Assembly (NCBI GenBank): GCA_000827205.1
Contig: KN832554.1
Span: 2,194,892-2,258,891 of the forward strand
DNA from: Plicaturopsis crispa FD-325 SS-3
Lineage: Eukaryota > Basidiomycota > Agaricomycetes > Amylocorticiales > Amylocorticiaceae
DNA: 64,000 nucleotides
Direction of reading: 5' to 3'
Shown here: piece after piece, positions 21,484-32,850 of the stretch
Layout of the letters: each line of letters begins with the position of its first letter
How positions within the stretch are numbered: position 1 is the first letter of the stretch
Position numbers and translations under genes: made by a program
Notes under the pieces: generated by a model
What the model was told of the DNA's origin: nothing
What the model saw: only the letters and a program-made list of their open reading frames with translations
Databases searched by the model: none

Positions 21484-22616
21484 CTAGTACTCCAACGCAT
21501 CGTCCTCGTCGGCCTGTGGAGGTGCGGGCGGCTCATCCTTCCGCTCAGCCACTTCCCGAGGCGGTTCCTTCTCGGCAGGACTCTCGTCGACTTCCATCTC
21601 GGCCTCGTGCGAAGGTTCCGGTTCGCGTGTTTCAGGTTCGGAAGTCTTGTTAGATTCTCCAGCGGCAGGTGTCTCTTCGGATGTCATTTCTTTGTCGACA
21701 GCGGCAGCCGCGCTCTGCGCTTCACGATCGGCCTTTTTCCGCGCCTCCTCCTCCGCAACGCGTTGTCGCAGCTGGCTGATTTCCTCAATGCCAGCAGTAC
21801 GCTCAGTTCGGAATTCTTCCCACTCCTTTTCAGCGGCATCCTTTACCTGCACACAATACAGACATCAGGGTTGATGCAAGACGAAGTAGTGACACAACGT
21901 ACATCTGCTTTACGACGATTAATAAACGATTCTTGAGCAGGTGTTAAGATAGCAGGCAAGTAATATAGGGGCGGAGGATGTGTCCGCGGAGCGAGTGACA
22001 GAGGGTTGGCAGTCGGTGGTAAAGGCGAGGCATTATCGGATGGTATGTGATCGGATGTTAGGAGGAAATTGGCCAGCAGGGGTAACCGTGTCCGACGCAA
22101 TTTGTGCTAGAGGCAATATGAGTTTTGTGATGGCCAGGTTCCAAGAAGATACGTACGAGAGAGTCCTTCAGTTGCAGGTCTTCTTCTTTCCTGTTGGCAG
22201 TGGTTTTATCTTTTTTAGCCTCCTCGGCTCTTCTGACAGAGTCAGTCTCTTTCCGTAGCTTAGTCTGTAGTCTTTGTTCTATCAATTGTCGCTTTTTCGC
22301 CTGGAGACCTGGTTAGTACCAACGCCATATGTGCACGTGGAAACGCTCACGGCTTCACTGGCGTTTCTCTCCTTGTCCTCAATCTTCGCTTTGTTCAGTG
22401 TCCCAAGAACAAGACCAAACATGCTTTTACCGCGTTTGCGCGGCTCGGCATGGAGGTCAAGTCTGGGTCGTTTCTTCGTTCCACTGTCTCCTGCAGGTGA
22501 TGTCTCTTGCATCGGTGCATCCTGGACTGCAGCGCCGGCATCTTGAGTGGATCTAAGTATATCTTCAGTAAGGACACCATTTCTCAAACAATGAAAACGA
22601 ACTCTGCTGAGGGCAT
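21484..22616 (-). CDS. Pinin/SDK/MemA-domain protein
   Basis: Nuclear protein linked to the spliceosome and exon-junction complex. The start is an ATG at 22616; the first 14-nt exon splices over a 50-nt intron (22602-22553) to give MPSAEESTQDAGAAVQDAP in the right frame. The pinin core follows: RGKSMFGLVLGTLNKAK, then KKRQLIEQRLQTKLRKE, and a charged coiled coil to DLQLKD. After a long-looking stretch with FINRRKADV the chain continues as the helix EWEEFRTERTAGIEEISQL and an acidic C-terminal tail (EMEVDES...DEDDALEY). Family members are recognised by the R-G-x-x-M-F-G-x-L-x-G-T-L block, which is clear here. It shares a 134-bp divergent intergenic region with SRP72. Confidence 0.88.
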
Positions 22617-22750
22617 GGCTGCTAAAATTCGGCGCTGGTGGTCACGGTGAGAGGGAAAGCAAACGCGGTTGTCGGAGCTTGAAACGGCTGCTTCAGCATT
22701 AGGCGCGCGCGACTAATCTCCGCTATCGACAGCACCCTCACCTTTCTACA
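22617..22750. promoter_or_regulatory. Divergent promoter between pinin and SRP72
   Basis: Only 134 bp separate the two start codons, so both promoters and 5' UTRs must be contained here. No TATA box is seen. A GC-rich GGCGCGCGCGAC element lies in it. The arrangement predicts joint control of two housekeeping genes. Confidence 0.6.
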
Positions 22751-23880
22751 ATGCCTCCAAAATCTCAGTCACGCACACCTCGGACAGGCGCAACTGAGAC
22801 GGGGAAATTCTCTAACACGAAAACTGGACGAAAAACGGCGGTCAAAAGACCATTATCGGACAGTGAACGCTTGAAGCGCCTGTTTACATCGCTATGTGCT
22901 CAAATCGACGGTGGACATTTCGGCAATGCTATCAAGACGTGCGAGAAAAGTGCGTGTTATTCGATCCGTCGCTTATTCGAGGCTAAATTGTCTTGGATGT
23001 GTGCAGTTTTGGTCATTGATCCTCGTGATACCGACGCTTTACAGACGAAGCTCTTCCTATTGTTACAGACAGATCAATATGAAACTGCGCTGACGATGGT
23101 CAGTGCTGGAGCTCAAGGCTCCGCACACGCATTTGAACGGGCGTATTCGTTATACCGCCTCCACCGAGAATCAGAAGCAACGGATGTGCTGCGTTCAATC
23201 AAGGACAGCGAGGCAGACAGTGGCAATCGCGGTGTCCAACACCTAGAGGCACAACTCGTAAGCTATTGCGTCTACCACGCGCCTCAATTCTAATACTGTT
23301 TAAATAAGAACTATCGAGGGGGATCGTACCAGACTGCGTTCGACGTGTACAATCAACTCCTGGATAGCGCAGAGCCTGTAAGTGATCGTCGTCACCCATC
23401 CATGGTACCGGAAGACTGAAATGCCTCATCAAGCAAACAGAGGAACATTCGGACATCCTCACTAATTTACAAGCATCGCAGAGGCAGCTAGACTTTGTTA
23501 ACAAGGATTATCTTCGTGCACTGGATGCACTTCCTACCAAGCTGAGCTCCAGCCTCGAATCGGCACCTCCACCGACGCAGCCGAGCTCTTCTCTAGCCGC
23601 CGCCCTGGCATCATCTGCTGCGACTGGACCTCACGCACAACACGAATTATCGTCGAAAGCCAAGAAAGTGCGGATGTCGCGTGTACCTGCAGGCGTTACT
23701 CCAGGCGTCACACCTTTACCTGACCCAGAGAGATGGCTGAAGAAGAGCGAGCGATCGACCTTTGGGCAAGGAGGTAGAAGAAAGAAGGGTGGCGGAGGAG
23801 GTGCAACTCAGGGAAGCACGTCAGAAGGCACTCCCACCGCTAAGCCATCAGGAGGTAGTAAGGGCAAGAAAAAGAAATAG
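22751..23880 (+). CDS. SRP72: Signal recognition particle subunit SRP72, about half the usual length
   Basis: SRP72 forms a heterodimer with SRP68 on 7SL RNA and helps target secretory proteins to the ER. Four exons (22751-22949, 23007-23257, 23309-23377, 23434-23880) sum to 966 nt, giving 321 aa. Seen are a basic N-terminus, TPR-like helices (LKRLFTSLCAQIDGGHFGNA, YSLYRLHRESEATDVLRSIK), the segment TEEHSDILTNLQASQRQLDF, and the C-terminal RNA-binding signature PDPERWLKKSERSTFGQGGR with a Lys/Gly-rich tail. Human and yeast SRP72 are about 640-670 aa; here the sequence passes straight from the first TPR part to the linker before the RNA-binding region, so the central TPR array is absent. Frame closure and ordinary introns argue that this is not an annotation slip, although an assembly collapse could also explain it. 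Confidence 0.85.
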
Positions 23881-24748
23881 AGATATTCGTGAGATCGCAT
23901 TCCATCTTGTATAGCTGGGTCATGCTAAATGGCATCACGCCACTCAGGTCTATGTGAATGGTTTTGCAATGAGATTGATTGACCTATCATGATCGAGGCC
24001 TTGCGGCCACTTTCTCGCCATTCTTTATCTCATGCAGCTCTCAGACTCCGATGGCCTACTAGTGCACTATGCGAGACTGCTCCGCGACTTCGCGAGCTTC
24101 GTTCTGGCGGCGAATTTTGAAACATTGTCGCAGCTCAAATGTATGGTGAGTACCTTCCCTATCCCACGGTGAATAAGACATGCCTTGCCTTTTACTCGTG
24201 TTCTAGGCTCGCTGGTGTCATCTATGCTCCGTATAGAGGGTCATGTCTTCCCGAAAACTGGTACGGCGTTATATGCGGACCTGTCATTGCCACATATAAT
24301 CGCCCTATCCTTCAGCACACAGCCTTACGTGAATTAAACATTGTTATTGAAGGTGGCCAATGGGAGCCGCCAGCCAAGCGGACGACTCTCCAGCCTATAT
24401 TTTGCTTCGTTGTGCTCAGCAAAGGGCAACACGCGACTTGATTGCACCTGCTATCTAGGCGCAATGATCACGCCGGTTTTCTTCCATCTCTTCACAATAC
24501 ACGTATCAATATCACATTGCAGGCTGGCCTTTATACGCTCACATCCGTGTTTCTCTGCTTGCCGACACCGTGTCTCTGTGACAGATCCCGAAATCACTGC
24601 CTACCCTGCACAAGCCCCCACACTCCTTGCAATTTCGCCCCACTTCTCATGAAGACGACTTTGGTTAAGCACGAGTGTGCGGTGTCCACTCTGCTTTGGC
24701 GTGTTCGACATCACAACCGCGCTTCATTCCCGTCGTTGCAGGGGCACT
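23881..24748. other. Intergenic with a possible short mitochondrial-type ORF
   Basis: From 23989 to 24120 on the plus strand a 43-codon frame reads MIEALRPLSRHSLSHAALRL and onward, rich in Arg, Ser and Leu and free of acidic residues at first, like a mitochondrial presequence. It ends in TGA shortly before a GTGAGT donor at 24147. It may be the first exon of a lost or very short gene. Otherwise I see no coding signal. Confidence 0.25.
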
Positions 24749-24754
24749 TATAAG
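24749..24754 (+). promoter_or_regulatory. TATA box (TATAAG) of the histidine-phosphatase-like gene
   Basis: TATAAG lies 70 nt before the ATG at 24819, a normal spacing for a fungal core promoter with a 5' UTR of about 40 nt. Confidence 0.4.
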
Positions 24755-24818
24755 CCTCGCAGTCTGGCGTGAAAACTGAACCATCACTTTTTCTTGACCA
24801 TCTTCAACCGCACTCAAC

Positions 24819-26767
24819 ATGTCGAATATACTAGGTGTCATCGTCGTTGCACGCAATGGTGATCGTCTCGAATACCACCAGGATCCGAAGACATACGCTG
24901 GAGGCTTCACCGAGACGACTGCACTAGGAGAGGTAAGTACTCGACAATTTTCTGGTTTCAAAAGACCAAAATTAATAGGAGCTTCCCTAGGACCAATCTC
25001 ATAAGCTAGGCCAGTTTCTACGGTCGACTTACCTCGATTCCGGCTCCGATTCCTACATCAAGGATATGCGCTCGGACCTGGTAGACAACCAGGAGATTCA
25101 CGTCAGAGCGAAGGCAGGCGGAGAAGGCACTGTCGTATTCGACTCCGCTATCGCCCTACTCCAGGGACTGTTTCCTCCGAACCCTGACAACAAGATTACG
25201 CTTGCCAAAGGCCAGACAATTGTCGCACCCCTCGGTGGATATCAGTACGTGCCAGGTTAGTGACGCCGATATAATATCGTTACCATCCCCTGATTATAAA
25301 CTGCAGTTGAAACTGTCGAGCCTGGAAATGATCGGTCTCTCGAGCCTTGGACGAACTGCCCTGTAGGCGATTTTCTTAGTTTGACCTTCCACGCTCGACT
25401 AAACGGCTGCAAATGCAGAATTTTGAGAAGCACATTGCCAACTTCTACAAGTCTGACGAATTCAAGAAGCAGGAACAGGCCGCCCAGCCTTTCTTCAACA
25501 ATATCAAGGATTTCGTCTTCGGTAGACCGACCACTCTCGAAAACATTGTACGTCACATCAATTTTTTCATCGATCGGATATTTACATTGGGTGATTGCAG
25601 TGGAACGTGAGTAACTGAAGAATTTCGCGCCAATAACACGCTCAAAAGATCGGATATTCAGATTTACGACTACATCAACTCAGAGCTCGAGCACAACAAA
25701 ACCTACGCTTATAGATTACCCCCGACCATGATTGAGCAGGTGTGTTGAATTTGGATAGCCCATCCCTATATCGCTGACCGCTGGGATAGGCTCAATCCCT
25801 GGTCAACTTCCACGAGAATGGTATATTCTCCGATAAGAAACCGGATGGAATTGGCAACAGTACGCAGTCATCCTGTTAATGGTTTTAGATGAGATCTGAC
25901 CAGACTACTTTAACTCATAGTCGCTGGACGCACCATCCTGCACTCGATCCTGACTTCCCTGGAGCGCATCGCCTTCAACGACGACCCTCTCCAATTCCTC
26001 CTTATCGAGACGACATACCAGCCATTTATCTCTTTCGTGCATCAAACGGAAATAGTAAAGCAGCACCCTGACCTTCAAGGTGTCCGTGAGTAGTCCTTCC
26101 GTTAGCAAGTACGGCAGAATGTCATGCTCACTATCCCCGTTAATGTCCCGGACAGCCGACTTCGCGTCCGCTCTCGCTATCGAGCTTCGCCGCGGCGAAC
26201 CCCCCGACCTTCGCGACTTCCTCAGATTCAAGTTCCGCAATGGCTCCTCAGGAAACTTCGAGACTGTCCAGGTGTTTGGACATAAGGGCGACATCCCCTT
26301 GACTGAGTTCATCTATAGGATCGAGGTTTGTTGATGTTATATTTGGTGCTATACGGTGTTTTCACTAATGCCAACTTTAGGACTCCGCCATTACGAGCAA
26401 CCGTCAATGGGCGAAGGTCTGCGGCGCAAAATCGACGGGCTCTTACGTCAAGGCCTTGGGATATAGTGACGATCTATCCAGTGCACACGCCACTGCTACT
26501 TACGCTGCCGGAGCAGCTCTAGTAGCCTTCGTGCTGCTGTTCGGTGCCTTCGTCGTATCGAAATTCACGGGCTCTAGACGCAACCGATACGTGCGCCTTC
26601 CTGACGACGAGGTGAGCTCGCCTTTCAAGCTTTACTCTAGTAGCAAAAGGACGGACGTCTACCCTCGTGGATGCGACTGGGATCTGGGAAATGACTACGC
26701 TGCCGCCGAGCATAATTTCTATGCGGTGTTCTACGACGAAGCACTTCCGCCTCTGCTTCCAGAGTAG
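24819..26767 (+). CDS. Membrane-anchored histidine acid phosphatase homologue, probably not catalytic
   Basis: Histidine phosphatase (phosphoglycerate mutase-like) fold. The N-terminal motif reads VVARNGDRLEYHQDP: the RHGxRxP signature of acid phosphatases and phytases has Asn in place of the phospho-accepting His (residue 13) and no Pro. Blocks typical of the fungal family follow over some eight exons: GGFTETTALGE, LGQFLRSTYLDS, PTMIEQAQSLVNFHENGIF, IGNIAGRTIL, ETTYQPFISFVHQTE, DFASALAIELRRGEPPD, VFGHKGDIPLTEFIYRIE. A membrane helix near the C-terminus (AAGALVAFVLLFGAFVV-like, at 26502-26562) is followed by a basic cytosolic tail, so it is a type I-like or tail-anchored protein. There is no signal peptide at the start, which is unusual for this fold. 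The final exon is read through to 26767; a donor at 26610 could shorten it. Confidence 0.75.
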
Positions 26768-27058
26768 ATGTATCGTTATGGCCCCTGCACTCCGAGTACT
26801 CAATTCCATTTTCTTCATAGGTGATGACCGGCGCTACCGAGGTGGCCACGAGCGAAAAGGTCAGATTGATCTGAGGCTGTCAGGTCGATTGGGGAGTCTC
26901 AGGCTGAAAATTCTATACACGATGTCGATTAAGATCTCATGGACATGTTGACGCACACACACGGACTCACATGAACTCTGCGGCTACGATATGTACATAT
27001 CAATATCCTTCTGTATTCTCTAGCGGCCGCGAATTGCATTTGGGCTACAAGTAAGGGA

Positions 27059-30000
27059 CTATGCAGTAGTAGGGGAAATGCTAGCAGTCGCGAGGATGCT
27101 GGCGGTAGCAGTCGCAAGAAAGCTGTTCCAAGCAGCAATCGAGGCACTTGGTTCAACAACGGACGCAGATGTTGTACCCGACCCGTAGAAAATGACTGTC
27201 GTGCCAGGCAAAGTATCCTCTCCCAGAGTAGCATTTTCCCCGCCGACCGTTCTGTTTCCACTTACAAGGCCCGTGGTGTTGTCTCCGAGGATGAACTCGC
27301 GTAAGAAGACATATGCCTGCGGGGATGAGTCATTAGTCACTCCGTTTCGCTGCTAATCCGAGCGAAAACGACAAACGGCTTCCGGCTTCCACTCTGGTAC
27401 CAAGTGGCCAGCACCGTCGAACAGGGCGTATGTGACGTTACGCTCTTGGTGAACGATGCCAGCAAAATTGCCATCATCGTCATACCAGGGTGTCGATGGT
27501 GCGCGAGTAAATCCTTGTATCCCACCGAAAGTCATATTCTGGGGAAGCCGCAGAAATAAATGAATGGGCGACAAATTAGTAGCGGAGTCGAGGAACGGGT
27601 ACCTGTATCACGACTGAGAATCGTTAAGAGCTGACGTACATTGGAATTAAAAGCGAGGTGCTTACCTTGCGTGCCTTTGTGTCCAACAAGCGCATCATCG
27701 TTGCCGCTATAGAAAATTAGCGAAACATTGTGTGCACTGGCATTTGTGGCAAGGTCTGTCATGAATAGCATGGCTCTAGAGAATAGAAACAGATAAGTCT
27801 GCTATTTGTGCACGTTGGCTCGAGTAAGATCTCACTCGACGCCTTATGGCGATAAGAATGGTTAGACAGGATTCATGCGGAGCAAACGGACACGTACTTG
27901 GGTCACCATAGGCATTTGCACCGATAGCTTCAGGTATAGAAGCTCTATGTAAGAGATATTAACAACTTGAGCACTCTCAACTTACCTTGAGAGTAAGACG
28001 AATTGAATGGATAGTCGAAGCTAGACACCCAGTTTTTGCTCGTCGGAGCATGAAGAGCACTGCGCGTATCGTTGTCTAAACACATTATATCAATAGGACT
28101 CGGATACTGATCCAGATTTCTAGACTTACTGTTTAGGAAGACGCCGGGATCGCTTGGTGCTTCAGGGTTCAGAGCATCTGGAATGTCATACACCTGGAAG
28201 ATATGTATCATGAGTCTCCCGGCAAGTGATACGACGCGAATGTTTACATCAAACCCGCCATTGGCTAGAGAAGATGACATCAATACTGGCAGCACTGGCA
28301 GGAGATAATTTGGAAGAGAAAGAAGATGGCACATACTCCAAGGGAACGTGAAGTTGACGGCATAGTCAATCACTGTAAAAGGATGGCATCGATGCGTCTT
28401 GTTAGTGGTAATAAAACAGGCGAGGTGGGGATGCAATCTTGGTACCCACTCATATCGAAGGAATCACATCCATACCACGGGTCAATGGTCCCGTTGGCAC
28501 GACCAGTGAGGTCCCGCTTCCACTCCATTTTTTTTCCTTCCCGCTCTTCTATATCCCGAGATTTCAGCACCTTCAAGGTGGCTTTTGAGGCATACCGATC
28601 AGCGAGGACGCTTTTCCAACTCATTTTCCCAGCGAGTCCGGAGGAGGCTCGACCCGAAGACAAGCCTGCAGAAGGGTCGAGCAACGTGGGGAATGTGCCG
28701 TTCTGTGGATAAGTTATATTGAGATCATATCCACAAAGGTGCTCCCTGAAGACACATGTATATGTGAGTTCTGAAACGGGGCAGTCATAAAATGACAGTG
28801 GAGAATGACGCACTGGGACTTGAAGTACTCGTAAACCTCAGGATCATAGCCGATCAACTGTGGATACGTTTCAATCGTTGTGACCTATCCGAAGCATGTT
28901 AGCTGATTTTCTACGCGAGACGGCTTAAAAAGACAAACAGTAGATATCATCATAAACTCGGCGAGAGATCCAATGGCACCGTCACCAATGCTAATCTTTT
29001 TGAGGTTCACAGGGGGGTTCGGCGTCGAGAAGTAGGCCTTGGTTATGTATGGCTGTGGCATGCATCAATAACGTACGAATCTATGATTGCTACGTTGTTG
29101 GGCAGGCTCACAATGTACATTCCACTATAGCTCTCCCCCGTGAGGTAGAAGGGCCGAGTCGCGAGACTTGGGAATACCTTGACGAGATTTGCCAGGAATC
29201 CGAGCTGTCAAAATAGCACGAAGTATCAGAACAGAACGGCACTCAATATTCAGACTGATTGGTTACAAAATCCTGTCCTGTCTGGTTCTCATTCGCAACT
29301 AAAGCAATAATCAATGAAAGTGCTGGGAATAACTGAGGACGGACACACCATAACCGCTACTATCAGCAGTCGAATAACCTGTCCCAACTAAGCAAGAATT
29401 GATTTCAGCCGCGCCTCAAAATAAGTTTTCGCGTTCCTGAAATGATATACCTGGTTGGTCAACCCAGAACGCATCTGCAAGTCTATCCCAGCTGAAGTTG
29501 TTATGCACGATTGAGTAGTCATTGGTGACATGCAATGGACCGTTCTGTATCGGAGATGTTTCAACGACGTGTAAATGTAATGTATACTGCCAGTGTAATA
29601 GAACTAACCTCCGTCATGAAGCCAAGAAAGCTGGAAGAACCCGGCCTAAGCACCAAGAATGTCAGCATATATTGTAAAACCTCTTAAAAGATGAAGCCAT
29701 GCCCTCCGTTGAGCCAAATGAGCCATGGCTCGTTCTCGCGCTCGCCAGCGCCGGCTGACAGTGAACCATTTTCTTTTTCGAATCCCCAGAAAAACAGCGT
29801 ATCGTTGGGATGCCCGGCACGGTCCGTCGCTATGTTTCCCGCAAAGCTACGCGACAAACTCCCAGTTGTGACGTTCGGAAGTGGGCTTGTCACCTCAAAG
29901 TCTGCCAATGCAATAGTCAATATGATGAGTTTTGCGGTCGCGGTGACCCTGAAATGGGTTAATCATGCAAGGACGCACAAGTTTGCCACTCGGAGCTGTA

Positions 30001-30123
30001 GGACGTGTTCGGGAGTCCTGTATAGTTTTGCGGAAACGTATTTGGTGGGGTTCGCTGTGCATCACTGAGCTGGGCTGCTATTCCGACGAGAACGCCTGCA
30101 CAGGCAAGTACGGCGATGACCAT
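27059..30123 (-). CDS. Secreted serine carboxypeptidase (S10 family)
   Basis: Removes C-terminal residues from peptides, in the vacuole or outside the cell. The start at 30123 gives a signal peptide (MVIAVLACAGVLVGIAAQ). Many short exons carry the S10 landmarks: LFFWGFEKENGS, WLIWLNGGPGSSSFLGFMTE, GTGYS, the nucleophile Ser in YLTGESYSGMYI, the Asp region in FYSGNDDALVGHKG and the His in DGAGHLVPEW. The block WLNGGPGSSS is rebuilt only if a 57-nt GC-AG intron (29702-29646) is removed. Many sequons (NVT, NAS, NGS) agree with secretion. The C-terminus is Ser/Thr/Ala-rich and ends hydrophobic (SFLATATASILATASI), which could be a linker or a weak GPI signal. About fifteen introns were inferred; the exact count is uncertain, especially in 27.8-29.5 kb. 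Confidence 0.88.
29646..29702 (-). other. GC-AG intron in the carboxypeptidase gene
   Basis: 57-nt intron with donor GG|GCATGG, branch TGCTGAC and acceptor GCTTAG. It splits the codon for the third Gly of WLNGGPG. Without it the frame reads GGHGFIF and stops at once. Confidence 0.8.
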
Positions 30124-30794
30124 GATTGACGCGACTTCTAGATACCTAGGGCAAGTTGAGATAGCTTGCGGTTGAACCCCTCTCCCTACCTAAACGTCCA
30201 AGTTAAATACAAGCGCTTCCTGCACAGCTTGCGTCATGAGGCCGTGTTGATGCCGCTGAGCGCTGACGAGCCGGGTGACCCATTCTGCATACGCAACGTA
30301 GACACCATGAGACATGGCATTGTGCAATCGACGCCTTCTGCGAGTCTTCTGGCAAGCACTGCGAGCAACTGACCTATGTGTATGAAAGGCAATGTCATGA
30401 ATAGCGACGGCAGGATCGGAGCGCGGGGAAAAGATGAAGGAACTCGAGATCGAAAGTCGAATGGGCTTGCGGCGCTTCGAGGCAGCGGCCCGCTCCGAGA
30501 CTGAGCAGCCCACGAGACTGTTCTATATTTGAGTAATGGACTAACTGCCAAGGACCCCGCACCAGATCCTTCATCTTGAATAAAATACGAGTTCTTGGAG
30601 CTCGCTGCACATGCCGCATTTCTGGATGAACCTCGGAGGTAGACCATAGCGGGCCCTCGAAGACAAGATGGATATCGATATCGATCTAAGAATCAAACAA
30701 AGCCAGTGTTATCTATCTATGACTTTGCGAGGAGAAGAGGAGAGTCAGAGTAAAGCGAGAACGAAGTTGTAAAACAGATGTACCACTGGTTAGC
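30124..30794. other. Intergenic, carboxypeptidase promoter and ferroportin 3' end
   Basis: A minus-strand frame of 137 codons lies within it but is Ser/Arg-rich, has no family character and is probably chance or UTR. No other structure seen. Confidence 0.4.
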
Positions 30795-32850
30795 TCACCC
30801 ATCCGCCTCCGCGTTCTCCACTGCCGCGGACTTTAGAAGAAGGAAAATCCAATCGAGATGTAGCAAATGCCCGCGCATTCGGCGCACGAATACCGCATAG
30901 CTCACCGCGCCGCAGAAAACAGATATCGTCGATGCGAGAGCAGCCCATCTGAACTGCGAGGGGCTGGACAAGATGATGGTGAGCACGTATTTGAGCAAAT
31001 CAGCAATATTCTGCAGTGCGTATTGCAGGGCCATTATCGAGTTGCGCCGGGGATGGCTCGCGAGGTAGTTTGCAGTTCCTTGAGCTGACACAAATCAAAG
31101 GCCCACAGCCATATGCGGCTTATGGCCATCCCTAAGGTAGAATTAATTGATAGCCTGCGACTATTACTAGCACAAGGACGAGACTGCACTCACCACCGAA
31201 TAGTAGGACGGCATTCCAGGTCGTGCCGCGGTCTCCGGCACGAGGCGCGCTGAGAAAGAAACTCAGTACCACTGGAATCAAGGAAATGAGTTCGCTCCTG
31301 TAGGCAATAGATTACTATTTTATGCGAACTCCGTTGAGTGAGAAATACATGCCATATCGCCCAGCTACCAGCGCGGATTAGTCCCAGTCTTCGCTCCATC
31401 AGAGGCATTATAACCGTCCCGAGTAGGCCGGTAACAACGCACACGCCTCTCATTCCTGCTACAAATGAATCCTGGTAATTGTGCGTTTTGAGGTACGATA
31501 TCAACGTCCCGTCAAATCTGTTGCGGAGACGTTGGTGAGCATACACTGATACTGAATGAAGGCGGACGAGGCGCACGAAAGGACGGTCAGATACAACATT
31601 GATATCGCTAGCGAGCTAGGAAAGATAGGACTGCGAACAAATTCAGTCCAGTCATTTGCCTGTGCCGTGACAAAGAGACGACATTTCTTCAACATCGCCT
31701 CCTTGCTGAGCGTGAAGAGTGCAGGGTGCCGTCCTGGAGGTCGACGACTATCCAGACGAAGGTCAGCCAGCACGGCTGCTCTGGCAGCGTCATCCCTTGA
31801 GAGGCTACGCATCCGCTGGTATACAATGTCGATCCCTGATAGCTCATGTTCATTAGGGCAAGTCATAACCGCGTGTGAAGAGAGGTGACCACGAACATAT
31901 GAACTCGAATACCATAGTGACGACAGAAAATCCTGCAAAAAACGCTGCCGAGAACGTGTACGAGACTACTGTTGTAAGCAGAGACACGAACAGAGGGGCC
32001 AGCAACTTTGATAAAAGATCTATCCGCCGAAGAACTGTGTTGATTTTGGTAAGGCGAGCGTCGTTCCCTTCAGCGATAGATGTAGCCCAATCACGTTCGA
32101 TCGCCACCGAGATGCCGACCGTTGAGAGCTTCAATACACAACCTGATATGACGATGCCTACGAAGATGATCCAGACGGGCGTAGCCGCCGATTGACCAGA
32201 GGCAGCCCGAAAGCGGAGATGGGTTGAGAACAGCACGATGAACAACGCATATGCAACCGAGGCTGATAGCTTCTGCGCTACGATACACCTGCGGACGAAC
32301 TTGACTTTTGGGACTTTATCGACCAGGATGCCAATTGACCCCGAAAAAAGGATTGCAGCTCCTAAACTCAACGTGACTGATCAATAGGACTCATGGACGA
32401 GAGAAAATTTTGCGAACCGGTGGTCAGGAACCCAAACAGGGATGCGGGGAGTAGGGTAGATCGAAAGAGTTCGATGAGGTAGAGGTAGAATGCAAATTCG
32501 GCCGTTCGGTCTCCCCAGGTGCTAAGAGAGACGTTATTCAGCACGGTTGACTACGATACAGGCGAGCTTGCAATCTACCTCGACATGTGCTGAGCAGCCA
32601 AAGACCACAATGCACGAGAATCGATCACGTCTGAGACTGTGGTAACGTCACGGTCAGCAGGGCGCACTGACCCGCCGACGTCTACGTTCGCCGTCTGGCA
32701 GCGCGGCTCCTGGGAGTGACTCTCCGAGGTAGCATGGTTTATCTGGAGGTCCGGCAGTACGGTGTTGGCTTGCGGCTGCATGAAACGAGCGATTCCCTGT
32801 GGGACTTCAGAATGGGAATGATTGGCTGCCAGTTCCAGGTTCGACGACAT
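30795..32850 (-). CDS. Ferroportin-like iron exporter (SLC40 family), apparent frameshift near the 3' end
   Basis: Major-facilitator-type carrier expected to export Fe(II). The start ATG at 32850 precedes a soluble N-terminal tail. The first helices carry the SLC40 signature LSTWGDRTAEFAFYLYLIEL and ASLFGFLTTGSQN. Next come GSIGILVDKVPKVKFVRRCI, helices around WIIFVGIVISGCVLKLSTVG, the loop IERDWATSIAEGN, and then SYLKTHNYQDSFVAGMRGVC and MAISRIWLWAFDL. At about 31045-31055 the frame of RIWLWAFDLCQLKELQT ends in a stop after a further ten codons, whereas the homologous continuation (HPRRNSIMALQYALQNIADL, then two more helices) lies in another frame, with no plausible intron between. This is either one missing base in the assembly or a real truncation of the last two helices. 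The call extends to the stop of the restored-family region; a GTGAGC at the very end might add a further exon. Confidence 0.8.

Noticed and set aside
30234-30647. Minus-strand 137-codon open frame between carboxypeptidase and ferroportin
   Set aside because: Ser/Arg/Pro composition without motifs, no splice partner, and it lies where UTR and promoter sequence are expected.
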